64,000 bases of DNA from Dipteronia dyeriana (GCA_032871835.1 CM065297.1:94013052-94077051), one strand, 5' to 3'. Positions 11,266 through 22,678 are shown, numbered from the stretch's first letter. Made by a program: numbers and translations. The notes: generated by a model not told the origin, from the letters alone.

Positions 11266-11985
11266 GTTAAATGGGTTCGAGTTGATAAATGAGTTGACTC
11301 GTTTAACCTGTTTAATAAACGGGTTGGGTTGGCTTTCATAAATTGGTTGGTAGGTTGACACGATTAATAAGAGAAAAATATGTGATTGAAAATTAATTGG
11401 GAGAATACTTGCAACAACAATTATGGTTCAATAATAAAATAACCATTTTTTATATTGTTTTAACTTTTTGCTTGCAATTGTCAATGATTTATGGAATACG
11501 AAGTTTGAAAACCTCAGCAATTGAACCACTAGTCTTTATTTATCGTTTTTATTAGTTTTAGTTGTTTAGTATATATATATACCAAAACGGAACAAGATAA
11601 TATAGAATAGAAAGCAGAGAACAATATAAAGCAATTCTAGAAACATATAAGGAATTAAAGGCAATGGTCAGTACGTGGCTTTGTCTCACAAGTTTACTTT
11701 ACCAGTACAATTCTGGGTATGAGTAGGTCTGAGTATTCCAGCCGATATACTATATGACCAAAATAGAACAATAAGTCATAAAATAAAAGATAATAATTTA
11801 AATAGTTACTTATAATAGCAATAGTAATAGCCTGACAGCAAAAAGGTACAGGAATAAGTCGCAAGCTTTATTTATGAAGTTCAGAAATTTACAAAAGAGA
11901 GAGAAGAGAACAGTAAAGCTTCGCAGAGCTTTCAGAGAAAACTTAAAACTAATAAAACTGAACCTGCCTCTTCCAAGAAATGCTT

Positions 11986-11988
<3 letters not shown>
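11266..11988. other. Intergenic, no gene; GGGTT-rich motif
   Basis: No coding signal. Positions 11271-11362 contain repeats such as TTTAATAAACGGGTTGG that recur at 19070-19200 on the far side of the pararetrovirus. The remainder is AT-rich sequence without recognisable features. Confidence 0.5.

Positions 11989-12050
<62 letters not shown>
11989..12050. repeat. TA microsatellite, left border of EPRV
   Basis: About 31 uninterrupted AT dinucleotides immediately left of the pararetrovirus-derived block. Confidence 0.95.
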
Positions 12051-12052
<2 letters not shown>

Positions 12053-12109
12053 TAAATCTTTAACTATAGTTAAATATAAACCATAGTAAAGTTACTTTAC
12101 ATTATTAAA

Positions 12110-12385
12110 GAGATAAGATTTGTCATTGTTCTCTTTTTGACTTGTCAAATATCTTTGTCAGAGCATCTTTGCTTTTGCTTTTGTCGGCGAATCTTTTGCT
12201 TTTGTCTGCCATCTATCAGTAAAATAATTGTCTGCCACCTAACGATAAGATAAGCATCATCACGGGTCGTGGCCAAAGTAAGTGGTGGGGTCATCACTGT
12301 CATAATAATTGTTTTCTTCTTCTTCTTTGTTTTTTTCAGAATTGGTGTCTACTTGAGACATGCTAGCCATTGTCTTCTTCATTTC
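12110..12385 (-). promoter_or_regulatory. EPRV intergenic region, possible control region
   Basis: Non-coding DNA downstream of the second viral ORF. On the minus strand it contains two GACAAAAGCAAAAG-type repeats (around 12168-12210) and a GATGATGCTTATCTTATC stretch. In caulimovirids the single promoter lies in the intergenic region after the last gene, so this is the expected place. No individual element is certain. Confidence 0.3.
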
Positions 12386-13654
12386 TTATGTTATCTTCAT
12401 GAGTTCGTTAGGAGTACAAGCATCATCAATCTTAGCTTGATTCTGAGACTTAGCCATGAGAAAATGTGATTGGTCTGAAGGTTTATTACATAATGCTGGG
12501 TTGTCACTAAACCACTTGGACACTTTGTCTTTTCCTTGGTCAGTTAAGTTCATTCCACTCCACCATTTAATTTTTACTTGTCTTCCAACGTATGGGATGT
12601 TCACATTTCCAACTAGTTTGTCTTTAATGGCGTACTCATGCATGATTATCCATGTCAGGTTGAAATGGACATAAAAAAGTAATAAGTCTTGAAAAAAATC
12701 CCATTTTGTAGGTCTGGCAAGGTTTGAAATCCAAAAGGAATAACCTTCTTTAATTTGGCCATGAAGAAAATCAATAATGGGTCCAAATTTATCCCACCAT
12801 TCTAAAAACCATACTGGCAGGTTTATTTGAATTTTTTTGTCAAAATAAATGAACCAAGAAAGTGAATTTCCTGGGTTTTATCCATAAAGGAATTTGGTCC
12901 AAGCATCGATATAATCCCAGTAAGAAAAATCTAAGACATGGAAAATTCTACTGAAATTTCTTTTTGAGTTGGGATTTTCACCTCATTGCTCTAAAGTGAT
13001 GATTTTGTAAATCTTTATTTTTCTAAAAATAAGCTTTTCTTTGTCAATTTTGTCAAAAATATTTGAAATAAAAATGGAGTCTGTGTCAACAAGAATAAAT
13101 TCATAAAAGATATGTCTTTTTAATATGTCCTCAAGGATCTTGCCAAACAAGGGATTGATAATATCATCCGCAAGTTTTTTGGATTTTCTGAAATATTGGT
13201 CATGTAGAAACTCATGTTCCATGGCAAAAAAACCTATCAAAGAAAGGTTTGTTGACATAAGAATATACTGGTTGATTTATTCTCGGGAGATTGGATTGGA
13301 TATTTTTTGTGGCTAATTTGTCCTGTTTATTTGAGTGTGGGCTCACTCGAGAAGAGGTAATAGTCTTAAAAGAACTGCTATCAGCTGTAATGGGGAAAAG
13401 GTGTTTGTCGTATGAATTGGGCTTTGGCTTGGGCTTCTACTGGGAGATGGTCTAGTAGGAGGCAATTGGGTTAAAGGTTGTATATGTGGAGAACTGAGCT
13501 GAGAAATTAAGGAAACAACATATTTGTCTTTGTGACTACCTTTAGGAGATGCATGATAAGTCGATAAGTCAATGCTTTTGTCTTTAGATAAGTCTGATCT
13601 TATGGAGCCTTTGCCACATGGGCTTCGGCCACCACGACCTCTACTAGAGCTCAT
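12386..13654 (-). pseudogene. EPRV second ORF, unknown function, broken
   Basis: This ORF starts at 13654 right after the RNase H domain ends. The first 103 codons (13654-13343) are rich in Arg, Gly, Ser and Pro, beginning MSSSRGRGGRS. A second segment (13258-12983) and a third (12643-12386) are joined by readable but interrupted sequence rich in Trp and aromatic residues (for example FSWFIYF- and FLEWWDKFGP-like words). At least two stops and frame breaks occur. A downstream ORF of unknown function is a known trait of florendoviruses. I cannot assign a biochemical role. Confidence 0.6.
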
Positions 13655-14930
13655 TTTTCACCCTGCAAAAATTCTCTGATCAAAAAGTCTGGAAGACTAT
13701 TTTCTGATCCCTTAATATATTGAATCTAAAAATCAAAAGCAGATAATAAGGCTTGCCATCTTGTAAAAATTTGTTTAGAGACAAGGTTTTTCACGTCTTT
13801 TTTCAAAATATATTTTGCCGATTGGCAGACAACTTTTAAAATGAATTTGTGATTGATCAAATCATCTTGTAATTTTTGAATTGTCAAAACAATGGCTAAA
13901 ATTTCTTTTTTGACAGTAGAATATTTCTATTGGGTATCATTCCAGGATCTTGAAACATACCTAACTAAACATTCCTTGTCATTTATAATTTGTTTCAAAA
14001 TGCCACCAAAACCAATTTCTGAAACATCTGTTTCAACAATTTTGGGGACAGTAGGATGACAGATAAACATACAAGGTAGTTTTTTAACATATTTCTTAAC
14101 ATGTTGAACAACCTCTGTATGTTTTTGTGTCCATGGAAGTGGATTAGTTTTTAATCCTTGAAAAAGGGGTTTACAAATAATGCTAAGTTCCTTATAAAAA
14201 TTTGAGATGTAATTCAAACATCCTAAAAATCTTTGTAATTATTTTTTGTCTTTAATCTCATTGGGGAATTTGTCAGCAAAATCTAAACTTCTTTGGATAG
14301 GAACAAGTGTTCCTCTTTTAATGTTATGACCCAAAAATCTAATGTGGGTTTGGAAAATGTTGATTTTGGGGGCCGAAATAACTAGTCCATGAAATTTTAT
14401 AGTTTTAAAAAATATTTCTAAATGCTTCCAATGCTGGTCTATATTTTTGGAAAATATTAAAACATCATCTATATGAACAATAGAGAATTCGGTAAAAGGA
14501 TAGAAAATGTCGTTCATAATACTGTAAAATTCACTATGGGCATTTTTGAGACCAAATGGCATTACATTCCACTCATATTGTCCAAAAGGGACAGTGAAAG
14601 CAGTCTTATAGCGGTCATGTTCTGCAATTTGGATCTGCCAAAATCTTGATTTCATGTCAAACTTTGAAAAAATGATAGAATCATAAAGCCTTTTTAGTAG
14701 GTCAGATTTATTGGGAATAAGGTATCTAATCCATCGTGAAGCATCATTCAGGGATTTATAATTAATGACAAGTCTGAGAACTCATCTTTCTATTTCAGCG
14801 TTCTTCTGAACAAAGAAGGCATGACAGCTCCATGGAGACTTGGAAGGTCTAATGAGTTGTTTTGCAAGTCATGAATCTCTTTCTTGCAATACTCCACTAA
14901 GTCAACAGACATTTGAATTGGTCTAGCTTA
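13655..14930 (-). pseudogene. EPRV reverse transcriptase and RNase H
   Basis: The polymerase that copies viral pregenomic RNA into DNA. In the open segment 14655-14239 the motifs FWQIQIAEHDRYKTAFTVP (residues 5-23) and MPFGLKNA (32-39) are clear. The catalytic box reads HIDD at residues 61-64 instead of the usual YxDD. RNase H begins in the segment 14217-13927 with an ETDVSEIGFGGIL block carrying the first Asp, and it continues in another frame to about 13655. The RT N-terminal part (14656-14930) has several stops. No integrase follows. Confidence 0.85.
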
Positions 14931-16064
14931 GGTCGGTATTTCCTTTTCATTAAAATCTTTTGTATAAGGAAGAGTTACAATATATTTCTTTCTGTCCCAA
15001 AAAGCATTAGGAATAGAAGAACAAACTTCTTTTTCTAATTTTTCTTTAAAAACTTTGATTTTTTCTTGGAGGCTGGTTTCTTCTAATCTAGATTCTTGTT
15101 TTTTGAAAAATAAGTCATCCTTTAAAAAATTCAATTGGGTTTGGTTCTGATTAAGAGTAGCAATGTTATTGCTTAAAGGATCAGAAGCTCCATCGTAAAT
15201 GTTTTTGTTTTTTAAAACATTTAAATCTTTAACTAAAATAGGATAAATAAAAGGGAATATGATTTCCTTTCCTAGGTACTCGGTGACAATCCATTCACTG
15301 ATAACTTTAAAGGGAGATATCAAATAAAGAAAAGGCGATCCCAAAATAACATTGTGCGATAAAGTCTTAACAACAATAAAGTCATTAGTATAGCAAACAC
15401 CTTCATTACAAACCCTAGCATTAGTGAGTTTGTATTGGATATCTAATTGTTGTTTGTTTGCTCCATAAAGAGATTCAGTAGTCGATTCCAAATATTTCGT
15501 AAGTACCAGTGCTTCTTTGATACAATTTAAGTCAGCTCTTGTATCTACTAGGGCATTGACTCTCAAATTGTAATCTGAAGAACTCTTGATATCGATTTTT
15601 ATGTACCATTTTTGTATTCTGATTTCTCTTATGACATTGATTTGACCGAAATTTTTATCGTTTGTGATATCATCCTGATCTGGTTGAGCAGTTTCAGATT
15701 CATCAAAGCTGTTAAAACTGGGTTGTTTTTCTAGGAAATTTTCAAAAGGATTTTTTGGAAATTGTTCCTTCAAACTGTTTTTGATTTGTAAGTCTTGTAT
15801 ATTTCTTTTCAAAAAATTTATTTCTTCTTTGATGTTTTGAATTTCCTTTTGTAGGTTTGAAACGTTGACTTTTTCTAGTCTTTGAATTTTGAAAATGTCC
15901 CAAAACATTTTGTTCAAAATTGGGGGCTTGAAAATGGGTATTTTTAAAGGTTTATTATCGGAGGAAGGAGTAGTATTGCTACTTGGGGCAGCATCACTAG
16001 CAATTTTTTTGTTGTAATTGTCGGATATGTTTGACCTTTTGTATAGGATCTTCAATGTTATCAA
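14928..16064 (-). pseudogene. EPRV aspartic protease region
   Basis: An open stretch of 378 codons. Residues about 55-105 form a Leu/Lys/Glu-rich coiled-coil-like segment. The protease core begins near residue 150 and has LVDTRADLN at 172-180, where the family has DTGA; the active-site Gly is replaced by Arg. A hydrophobic NVILGSPFLYL stretch further on matches the conserved second half of retroviral-type proteases. It lies between coat protein and RT, the usual place. The stretch overlaps the coat-protein segment upstream in another frame, which points to a frameshift near 16000-16060. Confidence 0.8.
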
Positions 16065-16602
16065 TCATACTGATTATTAGGGAATAATCATATTGATCAA
16101 GAACATTGATTTCCTTACAAATACAAGGCTGTGTGTCAAGATCTGAGTTAGAAGAAGAATCATAAGAAGTATCATCAGAAGAGTCTCCTATTACTAGGAC
16201 CTCGTTTGGAGAAGTTGATGCTTCTAATTCAGATTCTGATTCAGCATATAAAACTTGTAAAACTTTGTCTTTGATTTCCTCACCAATGTCAAGACTTTTA
16301 ATTTTGTTTTTCTGGTCAGGGCATTTGTTGGCATAATGACCCTCTTTTCCACATTTGAAACATTTGTTTGATTTTTTGAAAGTTTTTGTTGTCTTTTTGT
16401 TTTTGGAATATTTTCCTTTTTTATAGTTTGAAGTCTTTACAGGTATAAAGGGGGATTCTTGATATTGTTTCCTGCCATACTTGTTTCTTTTGTATTTATG
16501 GACATTTTTTGGAAATTTATGAATTTTCTTTTTCCTAGGTGTGGGGAGTTTGTCAAAACCAAACTGTTTGCACCATGATCCTAGTTCTTTTCTGGTTGTC
16601 AA
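15997..16602 (-). pseudogene. EPRV coat protein C-terminal part, CCHC knuckle
   Basis: A 201-codon open stretch. It is strongly basic up to residue 80, then carries CFKCGKEGHYANKC (residues 81-94), the CCHC zinc knuckle diagnostic of caulimovirid coat proteins. After that it turns acidic and Ser-rich, as usual for the C-terminal part removed or phosphorylated in the family. The stop at its start separates it from the coat core at 16971-16606 by only a few bases. Confidence 0.88.
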
Positions 16603-16605
16603 TTT

Positions 16606-18344
16606 TTACTGTTTGAGTTGACTTTTCAATCTAAGATCATTGCAAAGTTGTAAAGCTACAATGTTAATTGTAGCAATGATCTCACCATAGATCCAGGTGT
16701 TAAGGTCCATCTGTGACCAGTCAGACCATCCCATTTGTTCAACCATTTTGTCACGAACTTTATTGGAAAAGAGTTTTGGTAATCTAGAAATGAATTTCTC
16801 TTTCCAATAAGAGTTTGCATTGTCAGTGCGTTGTAAAACTCTTGTTAGGAAAATGTCTTTGTACCATTTGAAGTCGCTGAGTTTTTTACACTTTAAGTTT
16901 TGGAGTTTAGAAAATTCTTTTCCCTGGTTAATGTTGGGGTTCCAACGAAATACATCAGGATGGTATAACATAGGACATCAATACCATCTGGTTGGGAAGT
17001 AGTAGTAGTCATGGATGTGGTAGGTATAAATGAGGCTGGATCAGTGGTTGATCTGGCATGAGTTGTAGTGGTTAGTTTTTTGGTGTGGTTTATAATGAAA
17101 ATTATGGCATTTAAACAAAGAGTATGTGTCCACCAACCGAATAGTTGGCCTTCAAATTCTGTAGCCAATGAAGTGACTGCATCTGTATGGTTCATGTTTT
17201 GTTTTTTGATGTATATATACCCTATGGTATGCATTTGTCTGATGACGGTTATAATTTGGTATTCTGATAAGCCATCAATGTTAAATTGATAACATGCATT
17301 ACCAGTATATGCCCTATATGGGACTGTTTCTTCATATTGTAAGTCAGGAGGTATAGGTCTGGGGTAATATGGTTTGATATTTTGGTAGTATCTGGTATAA
17401 TTGTGACTGTCAGCTTTGTCTGTGGAGGTTATCTTTTGAATCATGTTTTGGAAATTTAGGTCTTCTTCCTCACTTGAGGATGTTGGGATATTTTTGTCAA
17501 TGGTTTGTACTCCAGATTGTGGCATGGGTAGATTTTGGAGTCTTTCTTCTAGAGCTTTCAATAGCTCTCTTTCATCAATAAGATGATCAAAGCATTTTTC
17601 AATGCCAGTATGGTCTGGAAACATAAGGACTTCGGTGTTTGGTTCATGAACTTTTCCTTTAGCTTTTTTGTCAGACGATGATGACTCATATGAGACAAAA
17701 ACTTGAGGAAGAATTTCTTTTGGAATAGGGGAAACTGAGGATTGAGAAAGGTTTATGTCAATTTTTTCTAACTGTTCTCCCAGGGAATTTAGGAAGAAAT
17801 TCGTATAGTTGTTTTGTCTCATGACTGTTTCTATCTGTTGTGAAGATGAGGGAATAGTTGAAGACAGTTCTTCGTCGAAAATGATAAAAGGGGTGCATAG
17901 GGTGGTGTTGTTGTCACTTGTGGGGTCTTCATTAGGCATTTCTATCTCGAAGTGTCTTAGAGGTGGATGTGCCTGTTTTTCCTCTCCTCTTTTTGTTTTG
18001 TATGTTCTGATGTTTAATTGGTTAATTACAATACATTTTTGTTCGAGGTTTTTTCTGTTTGTATACCATTCAAAGAAAGGTATTTCCTGATTAAGACTTT
18101 TGATGTTTTCAATCCAACTTTTACGAAACTGGTTTCTTTTATTTTCAGAGTAATTTTTCTCATATTTTTCACGTAATTCTTGGTTTTTTGGGGAATAGTA
18201 ATCAGCAATCACGATGTCATAGTCAAGACTGGGTTCAATGTCAAAGACATTTATGGTTCGAATCAGTGGTTCTGGTTCAAGAATTTCATTTGTGGGCTTT
18301 TTGGGCCTTCTTCTTCTGTGGACTAGATTGACATCCAGACACAT
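16606..18344 (-). pseudogene. EPRV coat protein N-terminal and core
   Basis: Two overlapping open segments. The first (18344-16893, 483 codons) begins with a basic RRRRPKKP stretch, continues through a long acidic, low-complexity region, and reaches the coat core with YQFNIDGLSEYQ and LATEFEGQLFGWW, the hallmark block of caulimovirid coat proteins. The second (16971-16606) continues the core in another frame. The Met at 18344 lies at the point where sequence turns into the oppositely oriented movement-protein piece, so the true N-terminal boundary is unknown. Confidence 0.8.
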
Positions 18345-18345
18345 A

Positions 18346-18791
18346 ACTATCAGTTTCTGGAAAAATCTAGTCCTTACAAATTAGTTTACAGAGTTCATTA
18401 CCGTGTCCTAACCTCTGGACTTATCGCCAGTTATATACCCCCAACTGTACCAACAGGACATACCATTTGCTTTAATGCATCTCCCTCAGTAAATGTCCTT
18501 GTACCTGTTCCAGTCAAATGGGAAAATATTAAATTTCCAGATGATTGGGCCAAAGAAAAAGTTGATCAACCTTCTTATAAACCTCTTATGAGAAACCTAC
18601 ATGACTGTATATCTGAACAAGATGGAACCCTTAGAATATCCTTTAGAAGGGGACTCTCCATCCGAGACAATGACAGTGACCATTCCAGATCCTTAAATGA
18701 CTTCCAGTCAGCCAGAAATTCATTATCCAGTTTATCCAGACAAAATATTGCTAGACAAATACCTAGCTTAGCCACCAGGCAACCTAGATAA
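18346..18791 (+). pseudogene. EPRV movement protein C-terminal part, inverted
   Basis: Read from about 18346 on the plus strand, one frame is open for about 148 codons to the stop at 18789. It has an HYRVLTSGLIASYIP stretch, a PVPVKWENIKFPDDW stretch and a Ser/Arg-rich tail, as in the C-terminal half of movement proteins of the 30K type found in petuvirus-like caulimovirids. In intact relatives this domain precedes the coat protein on the same strand; here it points the other way, and its N-terminal half is absent. The recognition is by motif memory, not alignment. Confidence 0.6.
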
Positions 18792-18843
18792 ATAACCAAC
18801 CTAGCCACAAACCCAGTTGACAACTATGATTCAGAAGACTTCA

Positions 18844-18861
18844 CTATATATATATATATAT
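18844..18861. repeat. TA microsatellite, right border of EPRV
   Basis: Nine TA dinucleotides directly after the readable end of the movement-protein fragment. Confidence 0.9.
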
Positions 18862-19004
18862 TCTATCATTTATGGATTGTATAAACTTAATAGTCTTTTT
18901 GTGGGTTGTGTAAATTGAGATGTGGTTTTGTTGGTTATTATGTTGGTTTTTTAAGGATATGTTTAGTTTGGATTTATATTTTATTTTTAATAATTATTAA
19001 TATA

Positions 19005-19006
<2 letters not shown>

Positions 19007-19045
<39 letters not shown>
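19007..19045. repeat. AT microsatellite
   Basis: About 19 AT dinucleotides, 150 bp right of the EPRV border. Confidence 0.9.
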
Positions 19046-19049
<4 letters not shown>

Positions 19050-19230
19050 GCAGGTAAAACGGATCGTGTTGGGTTACACTTTTATTAAATGGGTTGGATC
19101 GAGTTTGAGAAGTTCAACCCGTTTAATAAACGGGTTGATCCGACACGACCATTTAATAAAGGGTCATGTCGGGTTTAGTCCAACCCGACCCACGAACCTA
19201 TTTTGTCAGGTCTACCTATAACCCGGTTTA
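19050..19230. repeat. GGGTTGGGT-type repeat, possible transposon end
   Basis: Alternating direct and inverted copies of ACCCGTTTAATAAACGGGTT and GTCGGGTT words, ending near AGGTCTACCTATA. Such sub-terminal motifs are typical of plant hAT ends. Related words occur at 11271-11362, so the two may be ends of one old element interrupted by later insertions. No transposase is seen. Confidence 0.4.
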
Positions 19231-19797
19231 GCTTTAATAAAAAATAAATCATATATAATAATTTATTAAAAAAAATTGTTGGATGTTTTTGTTTTATGTT
19301 CTTTTGATATATATACTTAATTGTATGTCATAGTTAGATTACATAATTAGAAATAATTATAATTTATTAATTTTTTTATACAGATAATTCATAAAATGAT
19401 ATTAAATATAATTTAATATCGCAATTATTTATTGTCACCTTATCAAAATTTGTATTTAAGTTAGTTTCTTTGTATTTAGTTCTATTATTATAGAAAATAC
19501 AATATTATGTCACATGAGTGAATAGAGATATATATTTTCTTTTAAATAAAATTCTATAGTAATTTAAGGATTTAATTAAAATGTTTTAAGTTGAGAAGCA
19601 ATAAAAATAAAGTTTGACGAGATAATGCTGATGCAGTTGTATACTTCTCACACATATAACAAGAGGTTGAGGGTTCGAGTCATTCCCCTCCCCAAATCGT
19701 GTAAAAAAAAAATTAATGTTTAGCCCAAACTAAAAAAAAATCCTAGCTACACCACTGAGTCAACCCACGACCTTATGATATAGAGGTGAGGGTTTTT
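19231..19797. other. AT-rich spacer with SINE-like trace
   Basis: No gene. At 19672-19681 there is GGTTCGAGTC, a good match to the pol III B box, followed about 25 bp later by an A run (19707-19716). This is the arrangement of a tRNA-derived SINE tail. The A box is not convincing. Confidence 0.35.
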
Positions 19798-20464
19798 TTA
19801 AATTGAAGTATTATATAAATCCGAGGTTTGGGGAAGGGAGGACATGATCCCATAGGCCAACAACTTCCCAATGACTTCACTCGGTTTCATCTTCTTAAAC
19901 TTGTTATTCTCCTCTATAGTGGTGACCTTTGATTCAGACCTTTTGGGAAGAGATATTATGGTCTTTTGCTTGATCCTCATGTCGGTGTAGGGATCCCCAA
20001 GTTGATGGCTTTGGTTGACAATGTTCATCAACTTGATTTAGAAGTCATTGAAGCACTAAGGACTTGGCTTGCAACATTTGATGCTTAAAGTCCTTGACCT
20101 TGTCCATCCCCTCTTATGCCGTCTCAACAATCTTCCATGCTTCATGGGCATTCTTAGTAATTTTGATGAGCTTATTTTGGTTGTCATCCATGGCATAAAA
20201 AATGGCATGCATCTCCTTGTTGTTCCACTTAGAGGCTTTGAAATCTTGAGCACCCCATTCCGACTTCGACTTGGAAACAATGCTTCCATCTTTAAGAGTC
20301 TTGGTGGGTGTAGTATACCCATCTTCAATTATCATCAAGACCTTGTCATCAATTGCTGAAAGATACGACTCTATCTTCCCATTCCATGAGGAGTAATTAT
20401 CACACTTGAGCAATGGTGGTCTTATGCTCGATGCTCCCTCTTTACTCACCCTGAATTCACTCAT
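19798..20464 (-). pseudogene. Copia gag (UBN2/DUF4219 type), partial
   Basis: The start codon at 20464 opens MSEFRVSKEGASSIRPP, followed by LLKCDNYSSWNGKIESYLSA, the typical N-terminal block of a copia gag. The 20464-20114 part and the downstream part 20031-19798 (HQLGDPYTDMRIKQKTIISL and KVTTIEENNKFKKMKPSEV) are in different frames. No zinc knuckle or pol follows to the left, so the element is truncated around 19798. It lies just inside the primer site at 20581 on the same strand. Confidence 0.8.
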
Positions 20465-20580
20465 TGTGTTTGGGTCAATATATGAGATGAATGTAAATGA
20501 GTGCAATAATAAAAAAAATGCACACAAATGCAAAACACATGAAATAAGAGCAAGGATCACCTAAGTATGTCTAGGAACCT

Positions 20581-20592
20581 GCTCTGATACCA
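20581..20592 (-). promoter_or_regulatory. tRNA-iMet primer binding site
   Basis: GCTCTGATACCA, the complement of TGGTATCAGAGC, two bases from the presumed LTR edge TGAAAATAA at 20595. Confidence 0.85.
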
Positions 20593-20594
20593 AT

Positions 20595-22040
20595 TGAAAA
20601 TAAATATAGCATGTGTCTAATTAATCTAAAGGCGAGGTAAATAGGTGTTAATCGATTAATTACCAATTTTTTTGATTAATCAAAGTTAACAAAAACCACT
20701 CAACACAATACAAAAACAATCAACCAAATTAAAGTGCGGAAAATAATAAATAATAAATAACACGTTGAGTTGTTTTATAGCAGAAACCCTCTAACTGGGT
20801 AAAACGCATGGGTTATCCATCTAGCCACACACGATCCTCAAATCCATTATATGTAATGATGTTTACAACCTAGGTTGACCTCTAGTCACATCATTCTCAG
20901 TCACAAACCCACCACTACTACCACGCGGGTCTTTTATAGTGATTCTTGACCAACTTGCTTGTACACTAAACTACTTGGTCGCAAGACTTAACTCATTTAA
21001 AAGATAAGAAATAGTCGAAGTGAATATATGAATTGTTTAGATGCAATAGAGTGCAAGACAAGACACTAAATTCTTAATTCGATGTTGAGATGCAAATCTA
21101 ACAACCTAATTATCAAACAAAGCCCAACCAACACATGCCACTAAATATGGCAAGGGCAATAAATATGCAATCAATGAGTCCTAAGTATCAATGTCTACAT
21201 GCAAAGCATAAAGACTTAGCTAGAGAACAACAATGTCCTAAATGCAAGCTATCACAAACAAAAACCAATCATGTTATCAAGACAGAAAAATATATACGGT
21301 AAAGAGAATCCTAGCATTTAGTTAACTAATAAAAACAATAAAAATACAGTCTTGGAAATTTTGAACAATTAATAAGGATAGAGTGTTTGTTTAACTTGCC
21401 AAGTTAACTAATGATGAAAACTCATGCCTTAATGATGGTAAATGATGTATGAAGAGGATGAGTTTTCGGTTTTGGAGAGTTAAAGGATCAATATTAGGAC
21501 TTCTCTCTCTAAGGGAACTCTTTCTCTTACCTAGGATTTGAAAATCTGAGTTCTAGGTCAAAATGGTAGAGAAGATGAAGTATATATAAGATCCAAAAGA
21601 TGCTACATTGTTTTGAGAAATATGAAATTTAAAACAACAAAAACAACTAATTGCGTGGGTCTATTACGCGGGCGCATCACATGCGCTCATGGCCATCACT
21701 GAAGACTGCACGAGTGAAGACCCGTGAATCAAAACATGCAAAAGAACAGCAGAGCCACTTCCCTGGTAATTGTGCGAGTCCTTCCTGCATACTACCCGCA
21801 CATTGAAAGAACCAGCAGAGAAACTTCGCTAGTCAGTGCACGGTTAGGGACCCATGCACATGGACCTGCATACTGGGACCCTCCCAAGAAGTCACTCATC
21901 ACGTTAAGAAAAGCACATCAATGTGCGGGTGTGGACGTTTCCAATCAAACATTGGGAAACGAATTACAATGCACAAAACCACACTTAGATCTAACAAAGA
22001 AGTGCAAGTGTGATTGTGAAAAGAATGTACACATATAAGA
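20595..22040 (-). repeat. 5' LTR of truncated copia element
   Basis: The left edge TGAAAATAAATATAGC is fixed by the primer site. The LTR contains a CTCTAACTGGGTAAAACGC region and GC-richer sequence around 21650-21900. There is no second copy, so the right edge is a guess; it may lie anywhere from about 21600 to 22250. The size and gag type suggest a large-LTR copia (SIRE-like), but that is inference. Confidence 0.45.
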
Positions 22041-22678
22041 ATAGAAACACAAATGCAAGATGACTAAGGCATGCATGAGTAATGAGTGTATGGAACTAAA
22101 TCTCTTCAAGAGTCTAGTCAAGTGACATACCTTTTGCTCTCGAAGTTATGGAGATGCTTGGAAACTTGCTATCAATAACCTATGCTAACCATTATAAGAT
22201 CATCCCTAATGTGGTTTGTCATGAAATAAGCCATTTAAAAAATAGAGATCCTTACACACTTTTTATATGGGTTTCAAGAGAGAGATGGAGGATTGAGAAG
22301 AGAAAAAAATAGGCATTCTTATCTTCAATTAAAAAAATGATTGTGATTGCTGAGTATTTGCATAGGCTTGCCTGGATATCTACCTTTGTTACCATGTACA
22401 TACTCTACCTATTGTATAGGTGCATCGGTGGCTAAATTTGAAAAAGATAGCTATGACAAAAAAAAAAGGAAATACACAAAGAGTTCTAGGTATGGTTGAA
22501 CGAAGAAGCAGAGAGAGGTATTGGTTAACATACAAGTAGAGAGAGATCTTGGTTTGGTTGAAAGAAAAGTAAGTAGGAAGTAAGGATAAATAAGAACTCA
22601 GTTTCATCTTAAAAATTTGTGATCAAGGTATTTAGTTTATGTTTTTTTTTCAGTTTCGAAATTTGCTTGAACTTTTTA
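22041..22678. other. Intergenic, no gene seen
   Basis: AT-rich sequence with short open stretches only and no recognisable motif. It precedes the ~200-bp tandem repeat. Confidence 0.5.

Larger units (their letters stand above)
12051..18843 (-). mobile_element. Endogenous pararetrovirus, florendo/petuvirus-like
   Basis: A caulimovirid insertion. On the minus strand it carries coat protein with a CCHC knuckle, aspartic protease, RT, RNase H and a second downstream ORF. There is no integrase and there are no LTRs, which separates it from gypsy elements. The plus strand at 18346-18791 holds a movement-protein C-terminal part, so the copy is rearranged. A second ORF after RNase H fits the two-ORF layout described for florendoviruses; petuvirus affinity is the alternative. 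TA tracts (11989-12050 and 18844-18861) bound both sides. Every gene has stops or frame breaks, so the copy is a fossil. Confidence 0.85.

Noticed and set aside
10885..11292. Open stretches on both strands of about 100 codons
   Set aside because: They lie in the GC-richer part of a probable LTR, overlap each other, and carry no motif.
11867..11872. AATAAA (minus strand) as polyadenylation signal of the pararetrovirus
   Set aside because: It lies outside the TA tract that forms the viral border, and the hexamer is frequent in AT-rich DNA.
12269..12674. Plus-strand open stretches over the EPRV ORF2 region
   Set aside because: They are shadows of the minus-strand viral ORF, which carries the coherent aromatic-rich pattern.
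16820..17289. Plus-strand open stretches over the coat-protein gene
   Set aside because: They are opposite-strand shadows; the minus strand has the diagnostic coat motifs.
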